Source: Gonapodya prolifera JEL478
Lineage: Eukaryota; Monoblepharomycota; Monoblepharidomycetes; Monoblepharidales; Gonapodyaceae
Assembly (NCBI GenBank): GCA_001574975.1
Contig: KQ965762.1
Coordinates: forward strand, 328,352-392,351
Length of the DNA: 64,000 nt
Reading direction: 5' to 3'
Positions 11,579 through 23,713 of the stretch are shown piece by piece. Numbering within the stretch: position 1 is the first letter of the stretch; every line of letters begins with the position of its first letter. Made by a program: the position numbers and the translations under genes. The notes beneath the pieces are model-generated. The model made no database searches, had not been told where the DNA came from, and was given only the letters and a program-made list of their open reading frames with translations.

Positions 11579-14218
11579 TCACACACGTTCTCCCTTCTTG
11601 CGTTCAGATACCCTTTCCAATCCAGCCACAAGCTGCTCGACCCAACCTTTTGCAGCCTCCACTTCACCCCTCACCGACTTTCTCGCGGAAGCACCACCCT
11701 CGTTTCCAAACTGGCCCTCTTTTGTGAAGGCCGCCACCCGGCTCAAAAAAGTCTCGTATCGCTTCAAGTAACTCGCGAGATCCTTTCTTGCACCGCCGAG
11801 CGACACGGTATGGTCGAGCTCCGTCGCAATGAGTTGAGATATGACAAGAACGAGCTGTAGAGACCGCCAAACGAGGTCCGCCACAAAGTCCACGTTAGTT
11901 GGGAGCCACTCCAACTGTCTTTGGGCACGAGAAGAGAGTTTTGGTTTCATATCGCCCCCAACATTGGATGTGGGTGAAATGAGAGCCGCTGAGAAGACAT
12001 CTACTTTCGTTGAAATTGCTTCTATGACATCATCGCATCCTCGTAACACCCTGAAGATTGAAGCCGATATGCGGGCAGCACCCATAGGAAGAGGAACGGT
12101 TTGAGATGGGAGTGTCATTGGAATGACCTTGCGGAGTGCGGTCAATTGTGATTCCAGGGAGTTGTCTGACCCGGTGCAAAAGGTGACCAACGGCGGAAGC
12201 CAAGAACATTGTTCAAGAGTATGTGACGTAAACGTGTCGAAGTTTTCGGTTCTGTCCACGACCGGAACTTGATCATCGAAGTCAACCGTGGCTTCTCCCA
12301 ACAAGCCCGTCATCTCCGAAACCTGTTTCAAACACTTTGCCCGAGTAGTCAAGCACTTCTCGGTCAGAGTGGTAGCCTCCATTTCAACCACCACTACATC
12401 GTGGAACATGGCCTTGTAGTTGTCAACTGCATCCACACACCTAAGTGTGAATCTGTCCGCCTCACCCTCCGAGCACTGTGCGGAACCGCGCCACGCAAGC
12501 GTCACCAAGACCGCCATCGCCCAAGAGCACACTTGCGTACACAAAGCGCCGTGATGCCTTTCGTCCACCTGATCATTCGTCCTTGACGAGTCATCGATCC
12601 GCAGAATCCCATGAGACACGCGATCCCGAACCCTTGGCCCACGCGGATAGTGAAGAAGGTCGAGGAGCAAGGCGTGCATAGGTTTCCCCAACCAGGCTGG
12701 CATTTCGTTCGGGACCCTCTCTGTCCCTTCAGCGTTGGCGCACTCCGCCTCCACCAAAATTGTATCCAACGTGGTGTAGTATACTTCTTGATGGGCCGTG
12801 GCCACCCTTTCCACCGGAAGACTGTTCACAGTCACATACGTCCACCGAAGCTCGGCCTCCAGAAGTGGAAGCGCGACGAGGAGAAATCCGTACTTGCTCC
12901 ACGGGCCATCCAGACGAGAGTATAAGGACGGGAGAGCAGACCACGCATAAGTAAATGCGGGGGAACAGAAGGTCGAGGTTTTGAAAATGTAGGTCAGGAA
13001 TGAGGCTGAAGCTGGGGTGAGGTCGGGGGGAGTAGGTGGCTGGGCACTCGACGAGAAACGATGTACAAAGAGACGCCCATCGAGATCGAGCCTCGAGCAT
13101 CCAGGGTAGTACCGACACAAAGACACGCCCGACCGGGCATCCATGCCACCACTACCAAAGTACTCCTTGGCACGGTTGAGACTTGTGACGACGGCCAAGA
13201 GGACCACGTCAGCCCACAATGCGCACGACGGGGAAGCACAAAAAGAATCCTCGAGTGCGAATCCGTGCCATGTGACATTGCGGAGGTTGAGGGCGAGGGG
13301 AGGGCCAGCGAGGAGGCGGAGGAGGGAGACCTGTTCGCGAGGGATGACAGGCGGATACCTTTTACGTGGGGCGATAAAAAAAGACAGAATCTGAGCCTAC
13401 CAGAGAAGGACCAAGGACGTCTCGAAGTTCAGGAAGCGTGAGCAGGTCCGTCATAAGGAATGGTACTCGGGCAGCGGCGGCGCCCTTGGATTGATCCGAC
13501 AAAATTGCATTCCCGACCGTGCTCCCTCGCTTTGGACCTCGAAGCGCCATGGTGTACACTACGTCCCCTAAGAAGCGCTCCAGCATGGCAGTTAGGGCTA
13601 GAATGGCGAGATAAGGTCTGGGACCGGAGGGGGTAACGGTGTCGGCCATCCGCTGCTGCTCTGATAGCGTCATCAGCGACAATGCGAGTGTCTTCGTTAA
13701 TACATGAGGTTATTGATGGTGAGAAATCCCGCTTAATTGCCATGCCGTGCAGTACCAACTCGAGTACATTACCTCTGCATGATTGACAGGGAGCCATGAG
13801 AGCAGGTCGCGATATGCGAGCATCAGCCCTCCTCGCTCGTGAGTCTGAGGAGACTCCGCTGTCCGATCGACGAGATTCCGTAGCGATACACTTATGTTTG
13901 GCGCGGCATCCCTCAAGGCAGCGCTTGCCGCAAACAGCGTGGGTGCGTCGTTGGCTTCTAGTGCACCTTTTTAATGATCTGTTGGATGGCAGAACGCGAG
14001 GGCGCGCTATTTTGCAGCTCACCAGGTTCGAGGACCTTGCTCAAAGTGGGCGAGTCCATTCGCAGGAATCCATCGCGATCAACGATATTTTCAGGGAAAG
14101 GAGTATGGAGAGATGAAGCTTGGAGTGGCGGAATGAAAAGAAGGGATTGCACACGTTGGGAAAGCGTGGATTGTGTGTTGACTCCGAAAGGTGCTAGTGG
14201 GGTTGGCATCGTCGTCAC
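11579..14218 (-). CDS. ERMARD-like protein (DUF4209 family)
   Basis: Exons 14023-14218, 13773-13957, 13401-13691 and 11579-13330 join in phase to 807 residues. The diagnostic block LALNLRNVTWHGFA, preceded by SLLRLLAG, sits at the 5' end of the last exon (13330 downward). It is the conserved LNLRN-x2-WHGF motif of DUF4209 proteins such as endoplasmic reticulum membrane-associated RNA degradation protein. Upstream is the usual segment with LTAMLERFLGD and LPELRDVLGPSL. A second conserved-looking block (RGPRVRDRVSHG) lies further on. Animal ERMARD is ER-anchored; here hydrophobic stretches near the C-terminal half could be membrane segments, but I cannot place them firmly. The function of the family is poorly known. 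Confidence 0.78.
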
Positions 14219-14532
14219 CCAGGGTCAGGACAAGTGACGTGGTGTAGGCTTCTCGATGCGAACGTTGATTTTATGCGTTGCGCGAAGCGTGGAGCGTCGC
14301 GCAAGTTGCATTCTGCAAAGTGCTTTGGCCCCGAATTCAATTGGCTGGCGAGTGGGAATGATGGCTGTTCGGGAGAGCTAAAATCGGTACAGCTGCAATG
14401 GCGAGGTGCTGATACTGTCGGTTTATTCGCCGCGTAGCTGTTTCATTCTAAGTCGAAGCTCATGGGAAGCCTCTTCGCCTGGGATATGATTACAGATTAT
14501 ATTTACATTCATAGCTATCGCCCTTCCCTCGT
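14219..14532. other. Short intergenic spacer, no gene
   Basis: Separates two genes on the - strand. Nothing recognisable beyond an expected promoter for the ERMARD-like gene. Confidence 0.45.
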
Positions 14533-15141
14533 TCAACCTCTCCAGTCCATTCGCATCAATGTCTCCATTCTTTTTTCCAGTCTCTGGAGCCTCTTCTCTT
14601 CAAAGTCGTGCATAACATCCAGCGTCTTCCTCGTGTTGCTACAATTCGCCTGGAATTGTTTACGCCAACAGGCGATGCCCGCATTGGCAAGTACACATAG
14701 ATCATTCAGTTGCTGAAGGGAGCTAGTGTCCGTTTGTGACATGCTTTCGCGTCCACGCTGATCTGAAAGCACACATTCCACGAATAAATAGCAATGGTCT
14801 GGCAATGTGTGCAGGTCTTCTTACCATTGTAGAAGCTCCCGCTTGAGTATCCCTGTAAGTCATATTGCTCAAGGATATCCAATCCCGAGTGACTGGTTTC
14901 CGCAACATCATTCAACTCTGGAGCGGTGGAGACCGCCACTGAGAGCGTCCGATTTGCAGACTGCTGGGAAGATTTGCTCGAGTCCGTTGATGGCAAGGAG
15001 TATAATCGGACATCAGGAGGCTAAACATTCATGTGAGATTTGAGTTTAACCTGCAATCTGGGCCTCCCACTCGGTCCGACAGCGGACCTATGATGAGTGT
15101 GGTAACGAACCTCGGTTGAGAAATGAACTCTCGAGCCGACA
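14533..15141 (-). CDS. Small coiled-coil protein, unrecognised
   Basis: The last two exons are secure: about 14825-15020 (Ser-rich, acidic, ending SGSFYN) and 14533-14762, which join in phase. The C-terminal 70 residues are helical and charged (LQQLNDLCVLANAGIACW, then MHDFEEKRLQRLEKRME), typical of a coiled coil. The arrangement is faintly like small KxDL/BLOC-1-type subunits, but the similarity is too weak to name. The 5' exon and start are uncertain; an ATG at 15141 with a donor after about 10 codons is one candidate, although its phase does not fit perfectly. Confidence 0.45.
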
Positions 15142-15673
15142 TCTTCTGGCGGATCCATCTTTGTAATTGTAAAATGTATGCATCCGATACATATTTGCGA
15201 AGGTGGGGTCCGCGGTGATACTTAAAACCCAAATTGTGATCTGCACCATCTGCACCATTCCAATTTTGTCAAAATTGAAGGCGCGAAAAGTAATCCACAA
15301 GGTCGGTGGGAGCTTCTTCACTCCATTCTCTTCGTAAAAGAACCAACTTCTGTGTTCTGAAACAACCTCGTGATCTGTTCTGATGAATTAATTGCATTAA
15401 CACCAACAGATAAAACAAATAGTAACGTCAGAACTATGTCACTTGAAGTCTTAATTTGCTCGAGTGTCCTTGAACTGGAGTTATGGCGAAGAAGGGGGCT
15501 CAGCACTTCCCTTGGTCACGTGGTCAGGGCATGAACCCAACCTGCAAATTTTCCAATTGAATCCAGGCGACCGGATCTGAGCCGCGCCGTCAGCCTCTTC
15601 CAAAAGTCACGAAGAATACCACACAGCCCCCTCCTTGTGCTTGCTTTCCGACCGTGGCTCGGATTGCGTCTAC

Positions 15674-17917
15674 ATGAGCACCAACCTTCTCGACACTTCG
15701 CGGACTTCCTCCGGCTCGGACACCAGCGACTTGGAGCAACTCGCATCATACAATGCCAAACTTAATAGTGTCAGCTCGATGGCGGCGATGGACGCGAGAC
15801 CGAGGGGCGGCATGGGTGGATTCGTTGGATGTGGGGGCGGCGAGGATGCGCAGGATGCGACGGACGACGACCCGGGAATGAACGATCCAATCATTCGCGA
15901 CATTCTTTCAAGGCGGTGAGTCTCTTTAGAACCCGCGCGAGCTGCCCGATTGGCGCTGAAGGCGCTTTGGTTTGCTAGACAAGTCTTCGATGTCGCACCG
16001 GAGCTGGAAGCGGAGCGGCTACGCCGCATGTTCATAATGCTACGTCACTCTAAGAAGTACAAGCGTGCTCAAGTGTCGCGCGCGAATGAAACTTGGGACA
16101 GGTGGAATGACCAGCTCCAACACGTTCAGGCGACAACCGCTTTGGAGGGAAGCTCAGGTTTTGCTCTCCGGGAAAGTCCTTCGACCGAATATATGCAAAG
16201 TCGTACCGCCAGCTACGCAAAAGCCAGTGAAAGTAGCAGCCTGGCGGAATTCAACGAAGCGCAACTCGAGTCCCTGGATCTAAACCCTCGCTCCCCGCAA
16301 CTCAATCCAGACGTCGACGCTTTCCTCGAAACATCATCAATTAACATAAGTGCAAACTCCCTCCAAGTAGCTTCTCCTTTGGGAAGTCCCGAAAGAGTAT
16401 CTTCCCCGGACGCGGACCCCACATCGCCACAGAAACCTCGAGGATTCTTCGCTTTCAGAACGGGGAACTCTCGCAGAAGTGTCCCTTCCACCGCATCGCC
16501 TACCAGCCCCACGATGTCGGCACTGACCGGACTCGGCAGTATGGTTCGCAATGTCGCCTCAAAACTTAAAAGACACGGAGGAAAATCCACCACTCCGCTT
16601 TCTTCGACACCCGCCCTTTCTCACACGCAATCGGAGCCGTACATGCCCTGTCAGATTGACAGAAGTCGGACCGAGAGCATGTCGAGCATGACAATCTTAC
16701 GCCCCGAAGGTCGAATGAAAAGGAAATTGGCCGCCACACCCGGCTCGTCCAAGTCAAAGCTTGAGCTACCATCAATATCTGCGTCGCAGCCACAGTCGAC
16801 CATGGACTTTGGCCACACCCAAACCCTGCCCAATATGGCGACAAGGCTGAACGCCGGCACCCACATAGATTCACTAGCCGAAAAGGTGGTGTCTTCACTT
16901 GAGAGTATCGCCGAAAGCCACGCCAGGAAGCGCTCTCGCACAGACGACAGTGATGCGTCGACGCACCCATTGCTTGGGGGAGGGTTTGTCGCGCCTGCAC
17001 CGAGTATGTGTCCATCTGGTCTCTTAGATCTCAGTGAACTCGAAGCAGCACTTCAAGCCGTTAGTGCGACCGAAGAAGAACGTCGATCGGTGGAATACGG
17101 CGCTCCAACTCTTTCGGACGACGGGACGGAGAGTGACTGTTCAATTACATCAATTGCGGAATCCATACAAACGGCGGAGGAATTTTTACACCATGATATG
17201 TTCCAAGGAGATATCGCCGGTGTTGAATCAGCACCTCCATTTAAGCCAACGGCTATCGGGGGGGCGACAGTTCTTGTACATCCCAACGATTTGCCGCATG
17301 TCCGAACCCACAGCCGTCCCCGCACGTCAGGTTCCGTTTCGAGCTCGCGAGCATCCGTGTCTTCTCTTCGACACGGTATTCTGCGGAACAGTGCCGGCAC
17401 TGCCCGATCGGACTCGAGGAGAGACAGTAGAGCAGGAAGTGCATCCACCCTACCAGGAACTATTGCGCCAAATGAAAAGAATCTCCGACCTGTCTCTTCG
17501 GGACAACAGTTTCGACCAGTTTCAGGGACGAGCGAAGCGACAGCAACGAACCGAGGTGGATACGATACACCCGGCAGTGAGGCAGGAACCCTCGTCGGAG
17601 CTCCCGGAGTACTGGGCGTTATGACGGAAGAAGGGGAGGGAGAACGATTGGGAACTCTCCTGAACAGCAGCGGACCGTGGCGTGAAGACGAAACAATGGA
17701 AGATTTGGAACTGTTTCCAAAGCTCTCTGCCGTTTCTCGCCCCGAGAGTAAAACACCTCATCGTCACTCATTGGCTCAGAGGGCGACGCCATCTAAGAGA
17801 AGATCAAGAGCCGTGAGTTTCGACGACCATGTTGAAGTGATCGCAGAAAAAGCTGGAGCAGAAGAGGAAATAGTTGTCATCCCCGGGTTGGAGAGGGTTG
17901 GAGAGGCAGAGCAGTAA
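15674..17917 (+). CDS. Large Ser-rich, mostly disordered protein
   Basis: Two exons, 15674-15915 and 15979-17917, join in phase to 726 residues. After an acidic, Gly-rich leader, the only structured-looking part is a charged helical segment at residues about 80-125 (PELEAERLRRMFIMLRH). The remainder is Ser/Thr/Pro-rich and probably disordered, with many basic-Ser motifs suitable for kinases. Near the C-terminus RRSRAVSFDDH contains an R-A-V-S-F sequence matching the RVxF-type docking motif for protein phosphatase 1; this is a motif match only. I recognise no family. Confidence 0.7.
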
Positions 17918-18161
17918 CGCCGATACCACTCCTGCCAAATGGAGACCAGAGGCCATGAAATCGACATTCAACGACTTGCATAATGATACCCGTCAAGCAA
18001 GCGATTGTTCGTTCGACCACCACGTATTGTACCCGATTTGTCTTGTATTTCGATAACTGTACCATGAGTATCAATTTTGCTGTGAATTTCTTCAGTAAGA
18101 TGCCTTTCCATATGTACAACATCACATCACAGAAAACCTGCTGTTCATGCCTTTTGCCGTT

Positions 18162-19566
18162 CTATAAAAATGCACCACCGGAAGACCCATGCCCAAACCG
18201 CCCACCAAGCTCCTTTGACTTTTCCAGCATCTCCGCCTTCAGTTTTGGGTCCACTCGCCTTGCGGTCAGATCTCGTTCACGGTCCCAGCCCTGCGGCAAG
18301 TCGGACTTGGCACCCGAGGCTGCACGTTGGGCAACGTGCGAGTCCAGAAGGGACGGACCCCGCTTGGAGTTGAGAGACGACGCGAGTGCGAAATGTTCCA
18401 TGTCACGAGGGGTATATTCGGGTTGGTTCGACGACGGAGTCTGGAGGTGATGTAAATGCGGAGGGATTACAAATTTTCTGAGCTGTGTAGTTGTCGTGTC
18501 CACTCACCTTTTTCTTGGCCGACGATTTTCCGGCGGCTTCTTCACGGAAGCGTTTCTCCTTTTCTTCAGGAGTTTCCGTCCACCCAGATTGGTCCACGAC
18601 GCCAGCGACTCCCGTTTGGCTAAATCCGCGGTTCTTAAAAAGATTGGGTGCGAGATTCACTTGGGATACAACGGACATGGTGAGTGCTATGGATGTGATC
18701 ATATCGGTTTATGGCTCACCTCCGAGACGTTTGGGCTCTGGAGGAATCAACATCCAGTCACCCCGTTTAAGCCGTTCTTCCTTCATTCAATTTAGTAAAC
18801 GGTGAATTCAGCATTGCGGTTCTGTGCTTTCGGCGAGAACTTCACAAACCTTTTCCCCTTGAGCCTTCCCCTCTTCGTCCGACCTCTCAGCTGCGCCTCT
18901 TGCCCTCCTTTCGAGTTCCCTTATCTTTTCCTCGAGTTCTGCTTGTTCCTCGTCGGCAGTCGGTGGACCACCAGGGGGTCCAAAGTCAGGACCGATGAGG
19001 GGATCGACTTCCGGACCTCTCGGCGCTGACCGAAGTGCCATTTCACGAAGCATTTCGGGTGGCGGCATTGCTGGGCCCATGATGCGAGGTGCTGGAGGTG
19101 CTGATGACGCGTTGGGCTCCTTAATTGAGAGGGAACCAGCTTCCACCGAAGTGGATCGACCGTTGGCTTTCTCCGCCTCATTAGAAGGGTCCGGATGTTT
19201 CTTTGAGCGCTCGCTGCGATTTTCGCCATGCCGGTGTTTCTCCTTGCGATGCTTCCTTCGCCGAGAACGATCTTCTTCAGAATCACTTCCATCCCTGTCC
19301 GATCTGCTCTCCGACCGAGACCGTCGCCGCTTCTTATCCCGTTTCTTTCGATCACGATCGTCCCGCTTTTTATCCTTCGACCGGCCCTCGTGTCGCCGCT
19401 TTCGTCGACGCTCCAAGCTGTCGTCGCTTTCGTTGCTAGAGCTTCGGCGACCCTTCACGGCAGATGGGGGAGAGGGTGGAGGGCGCGAGGGCCCGTGGTA
19501 AGCATCGCTATCATCGTCCAACACGGGTCCGGCGTGTGAGGGGTGCTGCTCCTCGTCACTTGGCAT
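18162..19566 (-). CDS. GPALPP-motif / DUF3752 protein
   Basis: Exons 18850-19566, 18720-18780, 18508-18659 and 18162-18440 join exactly to 402 residues. The N-terminal half is Lys/Arg/Ser/Asp-rich (RS-like). It carries the family signature IMGPAMPPPEM and IGPDFGPPGGPP around residues 165-205. The C-terminal DUF3752 region follows: KRGDWMLIPPEP, WTETPEEKEKR, RGPSLLDSH and a closing WDRERDL to LGGRFGHGSSGGAFL. Proteins of this family (human GPALPP1) are probably nuclear with unclear function. The start at 19566 is the first ATG of a long open frame. Confidence 0.87.
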
Positions 19567-19671
19567 TTGTATTACGGTTTTATCACGATCACTTACTTGC
19601 TCATTATTCCTTACATCTCTCCCCTTTGCATTAGTGCATGTAAGAAATTACAGTTAGAAATATGTAAAAGG

Positions 19672-21870
19672 CTAGTGCCTAAAGCTCCGAGTAAACCTTT
19701 CCTCCAACGGTCGCGCAATTGCATATACAGTGAAAGCAAGCACCACACCGAGTTCACATCCCAAGTCACCGCCGAGGGGTCCAAACTGCAGACGTTCAAC
19801 AATTGAGAACAACGCCACACTCGAATGACCGCACTGCTTGTTCTTACCTTCGCTGCAACCGGACCAACGAACCACACCTGCGCCATTCCCATGATTGCGC
19901 CGATTGCTCCGGCAACGAAGGCGCACGCGGCGGCGATTCCATGAGGAAGTTTCTCTGGGGAGTTCCAGGCGTGCACGTCGTATTGCATTCGTCGGAACTG
20001 TGGGTTTAGGTCACGGAAAAACTCATTAACAACCTTGGGTGAAGGTTCGACTCAAGGAATTCACCAGAAGGTCCTCAGTCAAGACGATCGTGGCATAGAT
20101 AGTTCCCCAATACCCCATTGCGAGCAGGAAGTTGGACAGCGTCTGCGAGAAGCTGTGTGCGCCGATGCAAGCCAGTACGACATCTTTTATCGACAACGCT
20201 GGATCAGCTTTGGGCCACAATGAGGTCGCAAGTGACAGATACGTACACAAAGCAGATCCTGCAAGCGTCCACCAGTAGCGCTTGATCTTCATGAAGAATC
20301 GGGGACCCAGCACCTGCATGGTCAACCCGAAGCTGTACGAGAGGCCAGGACAAACGTTTGGTAACGCCCAACTGTATCATATCTTTTCCATCTCACCTGT
20401 AGTCGTTCGGGATGTTGGTCGCGATAGAGCTCATAGCAAGCAACACCATGCAGAAAGTTCCGAACCCGCCGAGGGGCTTCAGGATCTCGCTTACGACGCC
20501 CGGTGTATCCGCCGCCGCAAAAGCGTCCGCGTACTTTTGAGAGAAGGAGATGGTTGTCCCGACAAGCAAGCCGATGATCTCCAGCAGTACCATGGGGAAG
20601 TAGAGCCCCGCGAATGTGAAGAAAAACACCTGGTAGAGGTTGGTATCTACAGGCTGGTGAGCGAGAGTAGTTAGGGACCGGTCTCGTGTTTCGGTTGATC
20701 CAGCAGCACACTCACCATGTTACAGTTGTAATCCGCTACGAATGAAAACCACCCCGCTGCGAAGCCCACCACCGAGGCAATGTACGACATGACGGCCCCC
20801 GCGCGCGCAAACGAGTCTTGGTTTGTGTTGGGAACATTGACAATGTAGGGGCTCGCTTGCCATAGTACAATCAGGAAGATAACCGTCAAGGGGATGAAGG
20901 AGAAGCGGTTGTACTGGAAGACGGCGTCAAGGTACGGTTGGAGAGATTGGACAGACGTACAAGTTCGTACAAGTACTTACGAGGTGGACCCATTTATAAC
21001 CGAAGATCCTGCAGGGACGGAATAGATGACCACCTGACACCCGCACCAGAAATTCTACACACTTACCCAATTACTATGGTGAGGAACGCCAAAATGAGGA
21101 TACCACCGTAAGCTGGCAACTTCCCGCCCGAAATAGACTCTAGGATGAGACCAGATGCGATGGCGTTCACCACAGACCACCCGATACAAGCGATGGCGTT
21201 GAGAACAGCGACAAACTTTGTGGGGTCTGGTCAGAGTCCACGTTAAACACAGAGCCATCACTTTTAAGGTAAGCCCGGAGTTGAAGAGAGTGACACTCAC
21301 ACCACCCGAACGAATACCGAGTAACAATAAACTGCCGCATTCCTAGTCGAGGTCCAAACGTCGAGAACCATGCCGTCACGCAACAGCAAATCGCATTTGT
21401 GACAACCACGACCGCTACAGCCTCGGCGAGCGAGGTCCCGTAAATCGTCACACCAAGGCTTGGGGATGAGGAGCGTCCGCGTTATCTGTCAGCTTGAAGG
21501 ATGACTCGGCCTTGGTCGCAACTTAGAGCCACCCACGCGCCCGTAGTGAGCGTGCTCATGCACATGTTGCTCGAGCACCACATGGTGAAGTTCTCCCATA
21601 CTCTGGTGTGGTGCCGGTCTTCTGGGAGTACTCGTTCGATCCCGCGGACCTCGACACCGAGCTCACTGGGTATCGGTGAAAAACAATCCGTGAGCACTAC
21701 AGGCACAGTCGGTTTTTGATGGGTGGGAAGCCTACTTTGTTTCACTCTCAAACTGCATCGAGAAGAGCAAAATGTTCGAAATCTGCAGCCACCAGAAAAT
21801 CGATAACATCGAGGCCTACCTTGAACTCCTTGCCCTGTGCCTCGAGAACCTCGAGCTTGGTGTCGTCCAT
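19672..21870 (-). CDS. Purine-cytosine permease (NCS1 family, FCY-type)
   Basis: Twelve exons (21820-21870, 21736-21752, 21537-21665, 21301-21458, 21067-21226, 20981-21008, 20716-20913, 20397-20653, 20247-20332, 20065-20183, 19848-19997, 19672-19785) close in phase to 488 residues. Plasma-membrane symporter that imports purines and cytosine with protons. Family landmarks in order: GVEVRGIERVLPEDR and ENFTMWCSSNM at the N-terminus, STFGPRLGMRQ with RYSFGW, KFVAVLNAIACIGWS, WFSFVADYNCN, PNDYSFGLTMQVLGPRF, and a C-terminal AWNSPEKLPHGIAAA and GMAQVWF. Length and about 12 hydrophobic segments are as expected. No frameshift was found. Exons as short as 17 and 28 nt are present. Confidence 0.93.
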
Positions 21871-23713
21871 CGCTCCAGCGGAGAGCGGGATTACTCCAAA
21901 ATCGGGGTGAAACCTGGTGGCAGTGAGCTGCAGCTTCGGCCGTGCCTCAAGTGGTTCTCTCCGACAGAATCCAACCTGCGATTCAGATGAAATGCGCGAT
22001 TGCGGTTGAGAAGACTCTTCTCCGCCACAGATTCAATGCGTGAGTGTCTTGGAGGAGGCTACGTGGTGTCTCCCAAGCTGTGCAACAGGCTGCGGTTACC
22101 ACTGGTCGAAGTGAAGTGTAGTCGCCCAATATAAATCTCTCTTGGTCTTTCTATTTATTCTCGTCGCCAACAGTTGCATCCTTCAGGGACATTCGGTGCT
22201 TTACCCTGCAAGGGAACGGCATTCACATCTTGGCAAAACGTCTGTTGCGGACCGGCCTGTCCCTGAGACCGTGACGGAACGAAATCGACCTTCTGCAAGT
22301 GTACGAAAATGCTCGGTCAATGTGGCAATGCTCAAATGAAGTGGTGTTCGATTCGATCGGTTGGGGGGGACAACTGTGATCCCATCATTGCTTGGACATA
22401 AATAAAAAATATCTGAACCGAGCATTGTCATCAACATTAACGGGACAGTACAACTTGTGTGGCACTGCAGCGATTGTAGAACTCACACGAATGTGAGACC
22501 ATTCAGGTGTGTGCTTTCTTTTTCGTGATTTCTGACCACCGACGCTGTACTTTGACCTCAAGCTTCCCTTCGAAGGAAGTAAAACACCTTCCACCAAGCT
22601 CGTGATTTATCCTTCCGAATTGAGCTGGCATTTTTTTGGCGTTCGTGGGCTGTAAGTGCTTGATAAAGGACTCGACCATTCTGTTTTAGCTCCGTTCGGA
22701 TATGGCGATGTGTTGCTCTGAGCATTTCCCCCCACAAAAAATGGATGAATCGATTTAGCCGTCAATCTTTCGTCCTTCGCGGAGCGCATTGATGCGCAAA
22801 ATCAAGTGTCAATCCTCTGTTTTGAATGATACAGCTACGTTTGGGTTCCTCGAATCAAAACTTTTGCAAGTAGTTCGCACAAAAGCTTCAATCCTGCCGA
22901 TTCTATCACGGGTCTAACGAGTTGTGAAATAGCTTCAAGCCTGCCGGTGAGTCCATTTTCAAGGGATTGCGCACAAACTAATAGAGAGAACTTTTGTGTT
23001 TTCCCTCTCGTTTGCGTTTTCGCCGAATTGTCCTTGTACCAATAAGTGCCAGTAATTTGTACGCTTCGCCTCTTTTTGTACTCTTGCACGCAACAAAATT
23101 CACTGAGTCGAAGCCCAAATTCACTTTCGTCATTTCTTGCAGCTCGCGTCTACATCAAAAGCACCTCATGTCTGGACAATTAGATGCATCTTGCGAGCTC
23201 ACTTCCCTTTTTCCGCAAAAGCATCAGAAATGCAATAATAAATCATCTCCACACATCATTTGCAGGGAAGGACAGATAAACACATGTCTCTTGCTTGCGG
23301 ACCCCTCGCGGAACTCCGAGCAGAGCGAGGGGTGTAGCAATTGTGCAGGCACTCCTGCATACACTTTTGGTGGGTTTGCGGGCAGCATGTACAAATGAAC
23401 CATACTTTGAATGGGTCGACGTGTCTCGAGTTCATAATCAATGTAAAGAATGACCACCATACAGAATGATTGTACATTTTTCTCCCCCTTCTTCACTTTT
23501 TCCTTTCTCATTTTCATATCCTGAGCAACACTCCCCTTCGAGTTCCGTGCGCAAGCACGGCGTTAGGGGAAGTATTTACTAAGACATCTAAAATCCTTGA
23601 CTTTCGTCGAATTGAAAAGAGTTCTGTTGAGTGATTCCGGCACGACCACAGCAGCGTTTCGTACCTCACTTTTTTTGCCCCCGATTTTCTTCCCTCCACG
23701 GCCGCACCACACG
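21871..23713. other. Divergent intergenic region of 1.8 kb, no gene seen
   Basis: Lies head-to-head between the permease and the asparaginyl-tRNA synthetase, so it must hold both promoters. It is AT-richer than its flanks, with many short frames on both strands that lack composition or domains of real proteins. I checked for tRNA-like arms and found none that fold. Confidence 0.5.

Noticed and set aside
21216-21226. A one-base frameshift in the purine permease
   Set aside because: Moving the acceptor 11 nt upstream to the ccag ending at 21227 restores the frame and yields the conserved KFVAVLN context.
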